Positions 1 to 8,962 of a stretch of DNA of 55,340 nucleotides are shown piece by piece; position 1 is the stretch's first letter, and every line of letters starts with the position of its first letter. The notes beneath the pieces are model-generated. The model did no database searches and was not told the DNA's origin. It saw nothing but the letters and a program-made list of their open reading frames with translations. The stretch is from Amphimedon queenslandica (lineage: Eukaryota > Porifera > Demospongiae > Haplosclerida > Niphatidae): positions 71,429-126,768 of the forward strand of contig NW_003546288.1 in NCBI RefSeq assembly GCF_000090795.2. Direction: 5' to 3'. The translations under genes and the position numbers were made by a program.

Positions 1-344
1 TGATTTGAGTGTATATTTACTATAAATGTATTATGATTGTCCTTGTATTGTATGTGTGTACATGACTTATGCATTGGATGTTTTATAAATGATATGTATA
101 TGAATGTGTTAAGCATTTTATGTATGTACATGTATTGTGTTCCTTTCTATTATGCTTAATGTATGTACAGCAGGGTTGTTGTAATTATTTACAGTCATTA
201 ATCATTATGATTACAATTGCTTGATGATAGGCAAAGTAATGATTAAAATTAGAATAAGCTTAAACTATTGAGTAAATCAATCATTAAAATTACAATTACT
301 TTGCATGATTTGTAATTAAATTAGTAATTTAATTAGTTAGCATC

Positions 345-2683
345 GAGTTTATTATACATTTTTTAAAAACGAAGTTTTTTGGAGTCAGACGAGAACGGTC
401 AGGCCTCAATATTGCCACCATGACTGAAAACGCGCTCAATGGGAGCTGACGTTGCAGGAACTCCATGGACTTTTCTAGCAACTTTACTCAAAATTTGATA
501 CTTTGCTCCGTTGTTATTCCCAAAATTTAGTGGATTTTCATTATTTGCAAAGTTTTATTTAACTAAAAAATCTTAAACTTCAATGCCGTCTGGTGTAGAT
601 TTGTCTCCTGATGCTGATGCAGTATCATTCATAAAGCCAAAGAGCTTCATTTTTTTGGTTGGAAGTTCAGTGGTTTTATTGATATCAGAAACTGAACTAG
701 CTAAATGCGTTTCATCACTCTGGTGTAAGCTCATCTCTGTCCTTATCATAGTTAGCACGTTATTTTTGTCATCCTTTGACTTGCACCAGTTTTGCTTAAA
801 TGATGGGTCTAATGCAGCTGAAATGCAATATAGTGGCTCATTCAAAATTTATCCTAAACGATTTTCCAAACTATCAAGAAGGCAATGCATTATTGTGATG
901 TTGCATTTCCTTGTCTTTGCTTTTTTAAATTTTCCTTGATGCCCAAAAAAGAAGGAAGTGCCATACTAATGGTGCAATAGTGCTCTCCTTGTAAAGTATC
1001 TGTGGCAATTTCAAAAGGCTCAAAATTAAGAACAAAACTTTGAGAAACAGCCTTCTCATGAGTTGGTAGCATCAGCTCTCTTTTTTCAATTACACCCTCA
1101 AAGTCAAGAACTATAACCCTGCGTACCATTTTTAACTGAGAATTCTACCATGCCACCTTGCAATTGACCAATCAGATTGCAGTATCAGAGGTCAATTATT
1201 TTTCATATCCTATTTTGTTAAATAATTAATTGATTGGCAGTTTGGTAGTCTACGCTTATGCTCTTATTAGTCCACTTGTCAAGTTTGGTTGATTTTTTAC
1301 TGGCCTAGCCTGTTAGTTATGTTGTATGTATGTCAACTGTGGTCTTATTATCTGCAGCTGGTAGTTGTTTTTTAAGTGTCATGGTAGAAGTTGGTTATAC
1401 ACCTCGGTATCGGTTTCTATGGTATTTATTAACATCGCAACTACGTCAGTCGGTTAATAGATACCATAGAAACCTCTACCTCGGTGTATAACCTATACTT
1501 CCACCTTGTATCATTCTATAAAATGACACCTGCAGCATTTTTTTCTTCAAGCTTCTCCACAGCACTTGTAGATCTCCTAATGTGGCTAACAAGTCTGCTC
1601 ACTTTTGCTAGGATTGACACAACTTGCTTAGAGCTATCAATACCATCTTTAACTGTCAATTGCAAAGTCTGGGCAAAACATTTAAATTCTGTCTGTATTG
1701 CTACACATACCAGGCATAATATTGTCATCATCATTGACTGATACATCTAGTACATCATCATCTAATGTGTGTTCCAGTTCTAGCAGATCTTCATTGTCAT
1801 TATCATCATCTTGGTTGTCTACATTCAGTTCTTGTGTCAGTTTAAAAGCTTTCACCACATTAGAGCCATTATCTGTGACTGCTTTATAGACTTTTCCTTC
1901 AATATCATACTCCTCAAGAAGGCTTTCATATTCCAGATGGATCTTTTCACCAGTGTGGCTGCCTTTAATCTGCTTACAGCAAAGTAGGTAGGACTGCATT
2001 ATCCATTCATATCTGACAAAATGCACTGTTGCAGCAAAATAGCCATGCATGCGCCTACTTGTCCAAAGGTCCAATGTTACGGAAAAAGTGATGACTGATT
2101 CAACTTTCTGAGGAATAAGCTTGTACTGCAGATGTTGTCGGCTAACGATTGTGTACTTTGGATCAAGTAGATGGATCAAATTGCGAAATCCATTTTTTTC
2201 AATCACATGAGGCGAAATCAAATCTTGAACGAACATCCTCATAATGGCCACTGTGATGCTTTTCTGACGAGGATGGTTTTTGCCATACCTACCATGATCT
2301 GTACTAGTACTAGTAGATGCAGGAGATGGCTTAAAATTAGACAATGATGTTTGAATTGTTGAAGAGCTGCTTGTGCTAGTGTGGCTTATAGCAGGAATGG
2401 TGGTTTTACTCTTCTTAGCTTTTTCCATAACAAATTCTTGATAAGCAGATAAGTGGTGCTAAAGTATTGTAAATGTCTTAAACAGTAATGACTGTGGCTT
2501 TACTTTTAAATGACTGACAAAATTTGATGGTATTCCTGTCTGGCCTTTAATTTCTTTCTTACAAACCTTACACTTCTCTTTCACTCTTTTTTCATCTTTA
2601 GTACAATCTTCATAAAATATGAATATTAACTGGCTAGAGGCTGTTTGAGAATCATGTAAGTAAGAACTCTCTGTCATCTTCAA
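345..2683 (-). pseudogene. hAT transposase (BED finger, ZBED-like), decayed
   Basis: Read on the minus strand in several frames. The start (about 2683-2500) has a BED-type finger: CKVC followed by SNFVSHLK. Next (2428-1682) come a Ser/Thr-rich linker and the transposase core, with VTLDLWTSRRMHGYFAATVH and AVTDNGSNVVKAF, the latter holding an RNase H-fold Asp. The core continues at 1746-1516 (CFAQTLQLTVKDG, VSHIRRSTSAVEKLEEKNA), 1129-890 (FEPFEIATDTLQGEHYCTIS) and 845-573. Between about 540 and 360 lies the hAT dimerisation motif, VPATSAPIERVFSHGG. Stops and frame changes separate the blocks, and a foldback element interrupts the region near 1383-1505. Known hAT proteins cut and paste DNA through a DDE site; this copy could not make the whole protein without repair or unseen introns. 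Confidence 0.9.
1383..1505. repeat. Small foldback element inside the hAT transposase
   Basis: GGTTATACACC and the following CGGTTTCTATGGTAT on the left are matched by their reverse complements (ATACCATAGAAACC, GGTGTATAACC) on the right, leaving a central loop of about 40 bp. The arms extend outwards to GGTAGAAGT/ACTTCCACC. No clear target duplication is visible. It lies between two recognisable transposase blocks, so it is probably a MITE-like insert in the hAT element. Confidence 0.7.
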
Positions 2684-3117
2684 GCATGTGCTATGAGATT
2701 CAGCTGTTTGTGATTATTGATAATCAGTGAAGTGATAAAATGTATGTCTCACTTCCATCACGTCACATGCATGAATACACAATGTGTAAATGTGAGAAGA
2801 GACTGTGATCAGATCACTGTTTACTCTTTAAGTTACTTTTTCATAGGCTCCTGGTACATGTACAGTAAATTTACAATGATTACCTATTAAATTACTTGTT
2901 GTTTTATTGATTACAAATAGAATTACAATTAGATAGCTTAATCCTTATAATTAAAATTACAATTAGTATTAGTTGATATTTGCTAATGATTGCTAATTTC
3001 TAATGATTAAAATTAGAATTGCAACAACCCTCATGTACAGTCTTGTATGCATTGTGTGTATATATACACTGCATGGATAAATTTGTGCTTCTCTTTCTCT
3101 TAGTCAGACAAAATCTC

Positions 3118-3257
3118 GCTCTTTGGAGTGATGATAAGATCATTATAATCATGCTCTTTGGAGTGATGATAAGATCAGTAAAATGTTGCTTTTCAAAGTT
3201 ATGACAAGATCAATGTAATCACACTCTTTGGAGTATTGATAACATTCATAATAATTA
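3118..3257. repeat. 35-bp minisatellite, four imperfect units
   Basis: Units start at 3118, 3153, 3188 and 3223, each about 35 bp, sharing CTCTTTGGAGTGATGATAAG and an AT-rich tail. Units 1 and 2 are near identical; 3 and 4 have drifted. It lies just outside the right end of the hAT element. No coding role is visible. Confidence 0.85.
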
Positions 3258-4380
3258 TGTATGATAATTATGTGTTGTTTGTGTATATTTGTGTTATGTG
3301 TTATTACATACGAAGGTCTAAATGTGCACGTATACAAATCATTATAAATAATAGTTTAATAATTATAGTCAATAATTATGACGCTTGGAATGATATATGT
3401 GAGTGATAAGCATATGGTGCATGGTGAAAGCAATCTTAGAAATTTTTTTACACCAATACGCTTGTTTCTGCTACACTACATTTATCTACCTTGAATCAAT
3501 GCTAAGTTAAATTCATGTCAAGTTTTCAGTTGCATATGGAAGAAAACATCTTCAGTCCTACTGTGGGTACTTGGCATGCTATGAGGTTCAAGGGTTGCTT
3601 TTGATGTGTTGCAGCCATGATTGAAAAAATGTTTGTGAAATTAAATTTTTTTGTAGCTATTTTACATTGCATGAATTATAGGAGCATGATGATTGGTCGG
3701 CAGTAACTATGACAAAGAATTTGGTATATCAGTTGCACGGAGTTGAAACCATCTTCAACTGCATGACTTAGCTGTTTTAAAGAACCTTGCTGATCTGCTG
3801 GATGATTGTGATGATAAATTTAATTTGCTACTCAAGGAATTCATTACACTATGCAAAAATTGACATTTTATATGAAATTATTAATCTTCATTATTCTTTA
3901 AATAGTTACATTCATTCTAAGGCTGTAACTTTAATTTTGTGCATGCAAAGTAAGTCGTAACCTTCACATGCACAAGCCACATTGCCAAATATGGACATCT
4001 TTTGTTGGTAGAGGCATTAGGTTCCGTTCTTCTATCCCTTCATTAATCATACCCTTATTCATACTGGAAGCAGGCACTGCTGCCTCTATTCAAGACAGAA
4101 AAGCAGGCATCCTTCACCTTTCCATCTGGCCATGGATGTAAAATTTATGGCAAAATGGTGTCTATGAAGCTCAATGAAGCCAATGAAACTTTGCTTTAAG
4201 TTACGAATGTGGGAAATGCTAGTAAGGTCTCAAGGGAAAAACTCGCTTTCGATTTTTTGTCGAGCCCGTCTTTAACGCCCCAACAATGATCGAACCACTA
4301 TGGGCTCTTGAACCAGCAATGTCTGCATTATTTCAACCACAGTCTTGTTTATCTTGCTCAGTTACAGGTATTAATGGTGC
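3258..4380. other. AT-rich stretch without recognised gene
   Basis: I see no convincing coding frame, RNA gene or terminal inverted repeat here. It is mostly AT-rich with scattered short palindromes. Confidence 0.5.
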
Positions 4381-5030
4381 AGGCTACATGTAGGGTTAAG
4401 GTTGATTTTACAAAATGACAACCAAATTTATAATATTCAAATGATTATAACTCTTCTAAGATTGTGCAGGCTTATAATTGGTTTAGATGAGTTCTCCTTC
4501 ATTGAGCAATTCTCCTGGTACCATAAAATTGTTGTGTGATCAATTCTGGAGAATAGGTTTATACTCAAATCTATTCAGACTTTATCTTTTATAGGCGGCT
4601 GCATGGTTGGGCATTGTTGGGCAAAGCCCAACTAAAAATTTTAACCGGAGATAAAAATTTAATTTATGACATCATTTTTAGTCATAAAAAAGGACCATGG
4701 CTAGTAAGAGACAGTCTCTCTTGTTTTCCTTTGTCAATAAACCATCCAGGAGGACCAGGACTAGCAACTTACAGGTAAAATAGAGCTTAAAAGATAAGGT
4801 AGGGCGACTTTGAGGCATATTTTCATGGTATATCATAAAGTATGCGTGCGTTGAATACACACCAAAATTACGTGGAAACAAGTGGGTGCGGCCAAAATCA
4901 TATTGCACTTCCTGTGCTATTTTTGCTACACAATGTTACTGCAAACCCTGCCACACCGCCTATGTCATCTTATTTTAACACAAATCTTTAAAGCTAGAAG
5001 CCTCTTGTGATGGCTTTCACAATAAATAAA
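4381..5030 (+). repeat. Copy A of a ~0.75-kb dispersed repeat (diverged, MITE-interrupted)
   Basis: The stretch from GGCTACATGTAGGG through ATAACTCTTCT, GATGAGTTCTCCTTCA and CAATTCTCCTGGTACC to GGAGAATAGG matches the region from about 20030 in the same order and orientation. A minus-strand relative lies at 51750-52530. After the MITE at 4590-4964 the similarity seems to resume weakly (AATCTTTAAA near 4985 against AATCTTTTAAA near 20302). It is more diverged than the other two copies. Not protein coding as far as I can see. Confidence 0.65.
4590..4964. mobile_element. hAT-like MITE (ATAGGCGGCTG termini), 375 bp
   Basis: The left end reads ATAGGCGGCTGCATGG; the right end reads CACACCGCCTATG, its imperfect inverse. 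The flanking 8-mers TTATCTTT (4582-4589) and TCATCTTA (4965-4972) agree at six of eight positions, compatible with an aged 8-bp duplication. Just inside the left end is AACCGGAG followed by ATGACATCAT, also present inside the related MITE at 6918. It interrupts repeat copy A. No coding capacity. Confidence 0.7.
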
Positions 5031-5599
5031 TTGAAATTGTATTTTTAAATTTGAGTGTAACTAAAGATGTAGCTGCTAAGTATTAGCCAGTGAAGTTCCT
5101 TCAGTCAGCTGCTTCGGAAGTACTGTGTTGCATTCTTCCTGGTGCTACTATATATTGAGTTAAGTGTTATACCATAAATAATATGTAGTAGTAGAGTTTG
5201 TGATTATAATCATTTGCATCCTGCGTACTTGGTGTTATGGTACATGTACTTATTCTGGTTCGAATTTAAGAAGTCATTTTGGTTTTGACATTGGTACAAA
5301 AAGTAAAAAGAAGAGACAGCAACATAACTGGGAATGAAACTAATAATGCAAAAAGTATCCAAATAGAAAGCAAACAGATTTTATTGATAAGAATAGATCA
5401 GCATACTATATAAGTCTGTGTACATGGTCCAAAGGAAAGCAAGAATTGCTTATAAAATTAAGAAAAGATATAAGGTAGCTTACTGAAAGTAGTCTCATGC
5501 ATTTGACCCTATGCATACATTGCAGAATTTTAAAAATTGGTACAACAAAAACAAGAATAGCAAAACTTAAGACTCAAGTTGCTATTGACCCAGACCATA
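5031..5599. other. No gene recognised
   Basis: AT-rich sequence with no convincing coding frame, RNA gene or repeat boundary. Confidence 0.5.
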
Positions 5600-5750
5600 A
5601 AAAAGAAGCCTCTAGCAAGCATAATTGAAATTATCTACAACCAAAGAAAGAAGCCTCTAGAGATCAATGTCAAATGAATCCACAACCAAAGAGAGAATCC
5701 TTTTGAGATGAACATTCACAACCAAAGAAAGAAGCCTGTGAAATAGTGAA
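5600..5750. repeat. Degenerate ~50-bp tandem repeat
   Basis: The block ACAACCAAAGAAAGAAGCCT recurs about every 50 bp, near 5600 (partial), 5637, 5682 and 5710, with drifted spacers. It is non-coding as far as I can tell. Confidence 0.6.
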
Positions 5751-5893
5751 TTCACTGAATTGTGGTATGTAGCTATCTTCATCATATAATGTACCCATCA
5801 TAGCAATTTTTTAAATAACATTTTCTTTGAAAGAATAAGAGAGAGACAGAGATAGATATACAGTGAAATTATAATAATAAATTTATAATAATT

Positions 5894-6130
5894 GTGACCA
5901 TAATTGACAAAAGGTACCTTATGGCGGATAGTGAAATTTGTCTTTCTAGCCTAAGAAATCCAACTTCCTGAGCCCCATTTATCATAAAATTACTCCACAG
6001 GATGCAAAAAGTTACGATGAAACTTTTAGAAACAATGATTGTCTAACAAAGCACTCACAGGTTGATATTTTCCATTATAACGATCAATTTTAAAATCCGC
6101 CATAAGGGCCCTTTTGTCAATTATGGTCAC
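5894..6130 (-). mobile_element. GTGACC MITE family, 237-bp copy 1
   Basis: The ends are GTGACCATAATTGAC and its inverse, extending about 34 bp to TTATGGCGGAT with two central mismatches. The 4-bp duplication is AATT (5890-5893 and 6131-6134). The whole 237 bp is nearly identical, with about seven differences by eye, to the reverse complement of 14119-14355. It has no coding capacity and must have been moved by an enzyme supplied elsewhere. Confidence 0.92.
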
Positions 6131-6222
6131 AATTAAATAAATAATTTCGTTGGTAATTTATTATGTGACCATTGGACAGTGCAACGGATGGTTGATCATG
6201 ATATTGAGAATGACAATTTGCA

Positions 6223-6909
6223 TTAAATGAAGTTGATAAGTGGACTAAATGGTTTGTTTTGTTTTTCAGTAGTGATTAGAGTAATGCATCTGAATACAGC
6301 GTCTGATATTGGGGCCAAGCCTCCATTGGTGGTAAATACAAGTGGTGAAAAGCAGCCGTGTTCAACATTACGAATACGAGCATCATACTTTCTCTTCTTC
6401 CAATTTTCTACTTTCTTATAAACTGCTGGTAGAGTGAGGCCTTTATATGATTCAGAGAAGGGATTAAGAACTGTGACGTCAAAGAATGCTCTTTGATGAG
6501 ATCTCCCCCAGAAACAATCAACTGCAATGTCTGCACGAGCTTCATCACCATCCACAGTAGACTCTGTGATTGATTCTCCTGAGAGTGGTTGTAAAGGAGG
6601 CTCATGAGAAACATTGCTACAGACATCTTCAAGTAGGGAGGCAGTAAGATCTCTCAGCTCATTATGTCTTAGTGTGAGTAACCCACCCACAGGACAATGT
6701 AGAGCGTGGTCCACTGTGAAGGTTGAGTCACAAACACAGGAAGATGGTAAGTCCTGTAGCTGCCAACCTTATCAGATACAAACAGAATCTCTAAATGAGC
6801 CTTTGTGCATATCAAAGCCATGATCAGCCTGTGGTAGTGCTGAAAGCCAAGCTGAAGCACCTCTCTCACAAGCAACATCTATCAGTCTCTTCCTATCAGT
6901 ATCCAGGCA
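6223..6909 (-). pseudogene. Retroelement block 4: CCHC finger and restriction-like endonuclease region
   Basis: On the minus strand a frame runs through GWQLQDLPSSCVCDSTFTVD into MDHALHCPVGGLLTLRHNEL. The Cys-x-Cys, His and Cys spacing matches the CCHC finger that precedes the RLE domain in R2-type elements. Downstream come ARADIAVDCFWG, AFFDVTVLNP, YKKVENWKKRKY and FSPLVFTTNGG. The two acidic positions followed by Val and the Lys-rich KRKY stretch fit a PD-(D/E)XK nuclease fold. The frame ends with a stop at 6223. A frameshift is needed between about 6760 and 6900. The RLE assignment is my inference from motif order. Confidence 0.75.
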
Positions 6910-6917
6910 TTCCCTTA
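6910..6917. repeat. 8-bp target duplication, left copy
   Basis: TTCCCTTA here pairs with TTGCCTTA at 7623-7630 on the other side of the MITE, seven of eight matching. Confidence 0.7.
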
Positions 6918-7622
6918 CATAGGCGGCTGCAGGGGCAGGCAATGATGGCAATGTCCTACTAGAATTTCTTACCGGAAGATGACATCATCATAATTAGCAG
7001 TTAATTAATAGTTATTTAGTAGTTATGATATGATTAATTATAATTATAGCTAATTTTAATAATAAAAACTACATTATTTTGCTCCATAAAGTGATAATTA
7101 GTGGAGATTAAGCTGCTAACTGCATGGTTTATTCACAGTAAGCTTCATAGGTCCATATCTGTGGCCACTTCAGGAACTCATAATCTACAGTAACCTGCAG
7201 CTAGAATAACTGACTCCTCCATGTAGTAGCTTCATTATTAATCATCATAGTCAGTTAGGACTCATTGAACAGCTAAATCACTAAAGCTACTGATACTCTA
7301 TGTTAATAGAGGTCTTTTAGGTGCTGAATTTTCTCCTTTTGAACATAAGAATGGCAGGGTAACTCTTCATTGAGTAGTTCAGAGCCTTTTTAAACTGGAT
7401 TTTTCCCCAAAATGCTGAAATGGAAGTCATAACAGGCTTAAACTCAAGAGCAAGGCATGTGGGTGTGGTCAGAGCCACACCATAGATATTAGAGTAAATG
7501 AAACTCGAAAAAAAAAAACTTTCATTTACTCTATTATCTATGGCCACACCTACTTTTTTGACCACTCCTACTTTTAGCCACACCTTTGCCCTACTTGCAG
7601 TAAAATCCTGCAGCCGCCTATG
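6918..7622. mobile_element. hAT-like MITE (CATAGGCGGCTGCAGG termini), 705 bp
   Basis: The left end CATAGGCGGCTGCAGG is exactly matched by CCTGCAGCCGCCTATG at the right end. The flanks TTCCCTTA and TTGCCTTA form an 8-bp duplication with one mismatch. An internal foldback near 7460-7570 contains AGAGTAAATGAAACT and its inverse. The insert separates two blocks of the retroelement coding sequence. It shares termini and the internal ATGACATCAT motif with the 375-bp element at 4590. It has no coding capacity of its own. Confidence 0.88.
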
Positions 7623-7630
7623 TTGCCTTA

Positions 7631-8751
7631 CTCGCATTAACTCTTCCTTTGAATCATTTCTTTCTCTTTGTATAGTATCTAATATCTTACACTGGCTTGC
7701 ACTCACTTCATACGATATATCCTTTCTACCAGCCAACAGTCTTCCAGGGATCTTGTTATCTTACAGGAAGCATTATATTGAGTTTCAGCAAAGACTGATG
7801 GAATGATCAGTCCAATCCCACCATGACAAATAGAAAGGGCCAACCAATCCCTCTCCAAATCAATAATGACTTGTTTCCCTGACAGAGCTGGTATAAGCCT
7901 CAGACATATCATCTTATCCAGAGCAATCAGATGGTCAGGAGGGACATCACAGGATCTAAGAAAACAAGTCCATCGGCTGAACAGGCCATGAGTTAAGGCA
8001 GCATACGCTGCCTGGGGCTGGGACTCAGCAAATGTACACAGAACCTTCAAATCTAATAACCACTTATCAACAGTATCCTTAATAAATCCATCAACAAAAG
8101 ACTTTAAACAATAGGGGAGCCAAGTAATCGCACACCATCTGTTCTTACCACAATACCAGAACTTTCAAAAACCTTACAAGCTCTCTCATAAGACTCCTTC
8201 ACTAACGGAACAAATTTGGATGCATTTGGAAAATAACCATAATGCTTGCCTATGGTAGCAATACCATCCCACCACTTCCTTAACTGGTTCAGACTACCTA
8301 GATCAGATGCATCGTCAGCATACCAGACCTGATACACTGTTGCTACGTCATCAAGCTCCTCAATCAGTGGGACAGATGCCAAAGCATACATACTCATTGC
8401 GAGAGGATCTCCCTGTGTTGTGCCTTCCTTTGAGAGCCAATACACTCACCATTAATAAAATAAAGCGATAGGTGTTAATGAGCAACCTTCCAAATAAAGG
8501 GCATAGGTGTAGTATGTTACAAAGCGCCAATCTTCTATTCACAGAATTGAACGCATTCAAGGCATCAATACAAATGAGACCCTCAGTCTCATCATTATCA
8601 TACAATTCACGAACACTATGTACAATTGACTCACAAGCAGACTTCTGTCCAGCACAGAGCTGTCTAGAACCAGTCACATCAATTACATCTTACCTTAACA
8701 CACACAATGCTGCCTTCCCAATTAATCTCCTACAAACTTCACCAATTGCAA
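7631..8751 (-). pseudogene. Retroelement block 3: reverse transcriptase core
   Basis: Minus-strand reading begins at 8751 with IAIGEVCRRLIGKAALCVLR, then QLCAGQKSACESIVHSVREL and LICIDALNAFNSVNRR (RT motif with the first catalytic Asp), NILHLCPLFGRLLINTYR, EGTTQGDPLAMSMYALASVP, and VWYADDASDLGSLNQLRKWW, in which YADD is the RT active site. It continues with YGYFPNASKFV and, after a frame change near 8100, AYAALTHGLFSRW and IPALSGKQVIIDLERDW. Frameshifts lie around 8445 and 8050-8104. The YADD box is intact. In the original element this enzyme would make cDNA at the target nick. Confidence 0.85.
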
Positions 8752-8753
8752 TG
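8752..8753. repeat. 2-bp target duplication TG (left copy)
   Basis: TG here and TG at 15300-15301 flank the EnSpm element. Removing the element and one copy restores the RT reading frame exactly across the junction. Confidence 0.8.
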
Positions 8754-8759
8754 CACTGA

Positions 8760-8890
8760 AAAAAAAACTGTGGTATGTACACCAAAATTAGTGTGCAAAG
8801 AATGTCTCCTGGTGCCCACTAATTATTGTGTGGTACACACTCTACCTGAAAAATGTGTGTTGCTCACACTTGAGTGAAGAGCACACTTTT
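8760..8890. repeat. EnSpm left subterminal repeats
   Basis: GTACACCAAAATTAGTGTG and GTACACACTCTACCTGAAA occur here. Close relatives, ACCAAAATTTGGTGTGTG and TACACACTACCTGAAA, occur at 15225-15270 near the right end in the same orientation. Such arrays bind the accessory or transposase protein in plant CACTA elements; that role here is inference. Confidence 0.6.
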
Positions 8891-8962
8891 AATGAAATTG
8901 AAAGTAAACAAAATGTACACAAAAAACCAAAAGTTAAGGTGAAACAATAGATAACAAATGAG

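Larger units (their letters stand above)
171..3032 (-). mobile_element. Complete hAT-type DNA transposon with 8-bp target duplication
   Basis: The left end starts CAGGGTTGTTG and the right end reads CAACAACCCTC, an inverted pair differing only at the last base. Both ends are flanked by the same 8 bp, ATGTACAG, at 163-170 and 3033-3040. An 8-bp duplication and CAGGG-type termini are hallmarks of hAT elements. Just inside the ends are AT-rich stretches of AATTACAATT/AATTAGAATT type, probably subterminal sites. The body encodes a decayed BED-finger hAT transposase on the minus strand. The element is 2862 bp and looks full length but inactive. Confidence 0.93.

Noticed and set aside
583..939. 118-codon plus-strand frame
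   Set aside because: Antisense shadow of the hAT transposase blocks.
3118..3257. Possible CRISPR-like array of 35-bp units
   Set aside because: Head-to-tail minisatellite with no spacers.
5255..5275. Possible tRNA B-box (GGTTCGAATT)
   Set aside because: It lacks the CC end of the B-box, and no A-box or cloverleaf is visible nearby.
7317..7736. 139-codon open frame on the minus strand
   Set aside because: It crosses the boundary of the 705-bp MITE, joining retroelement codons to MITE sequence.
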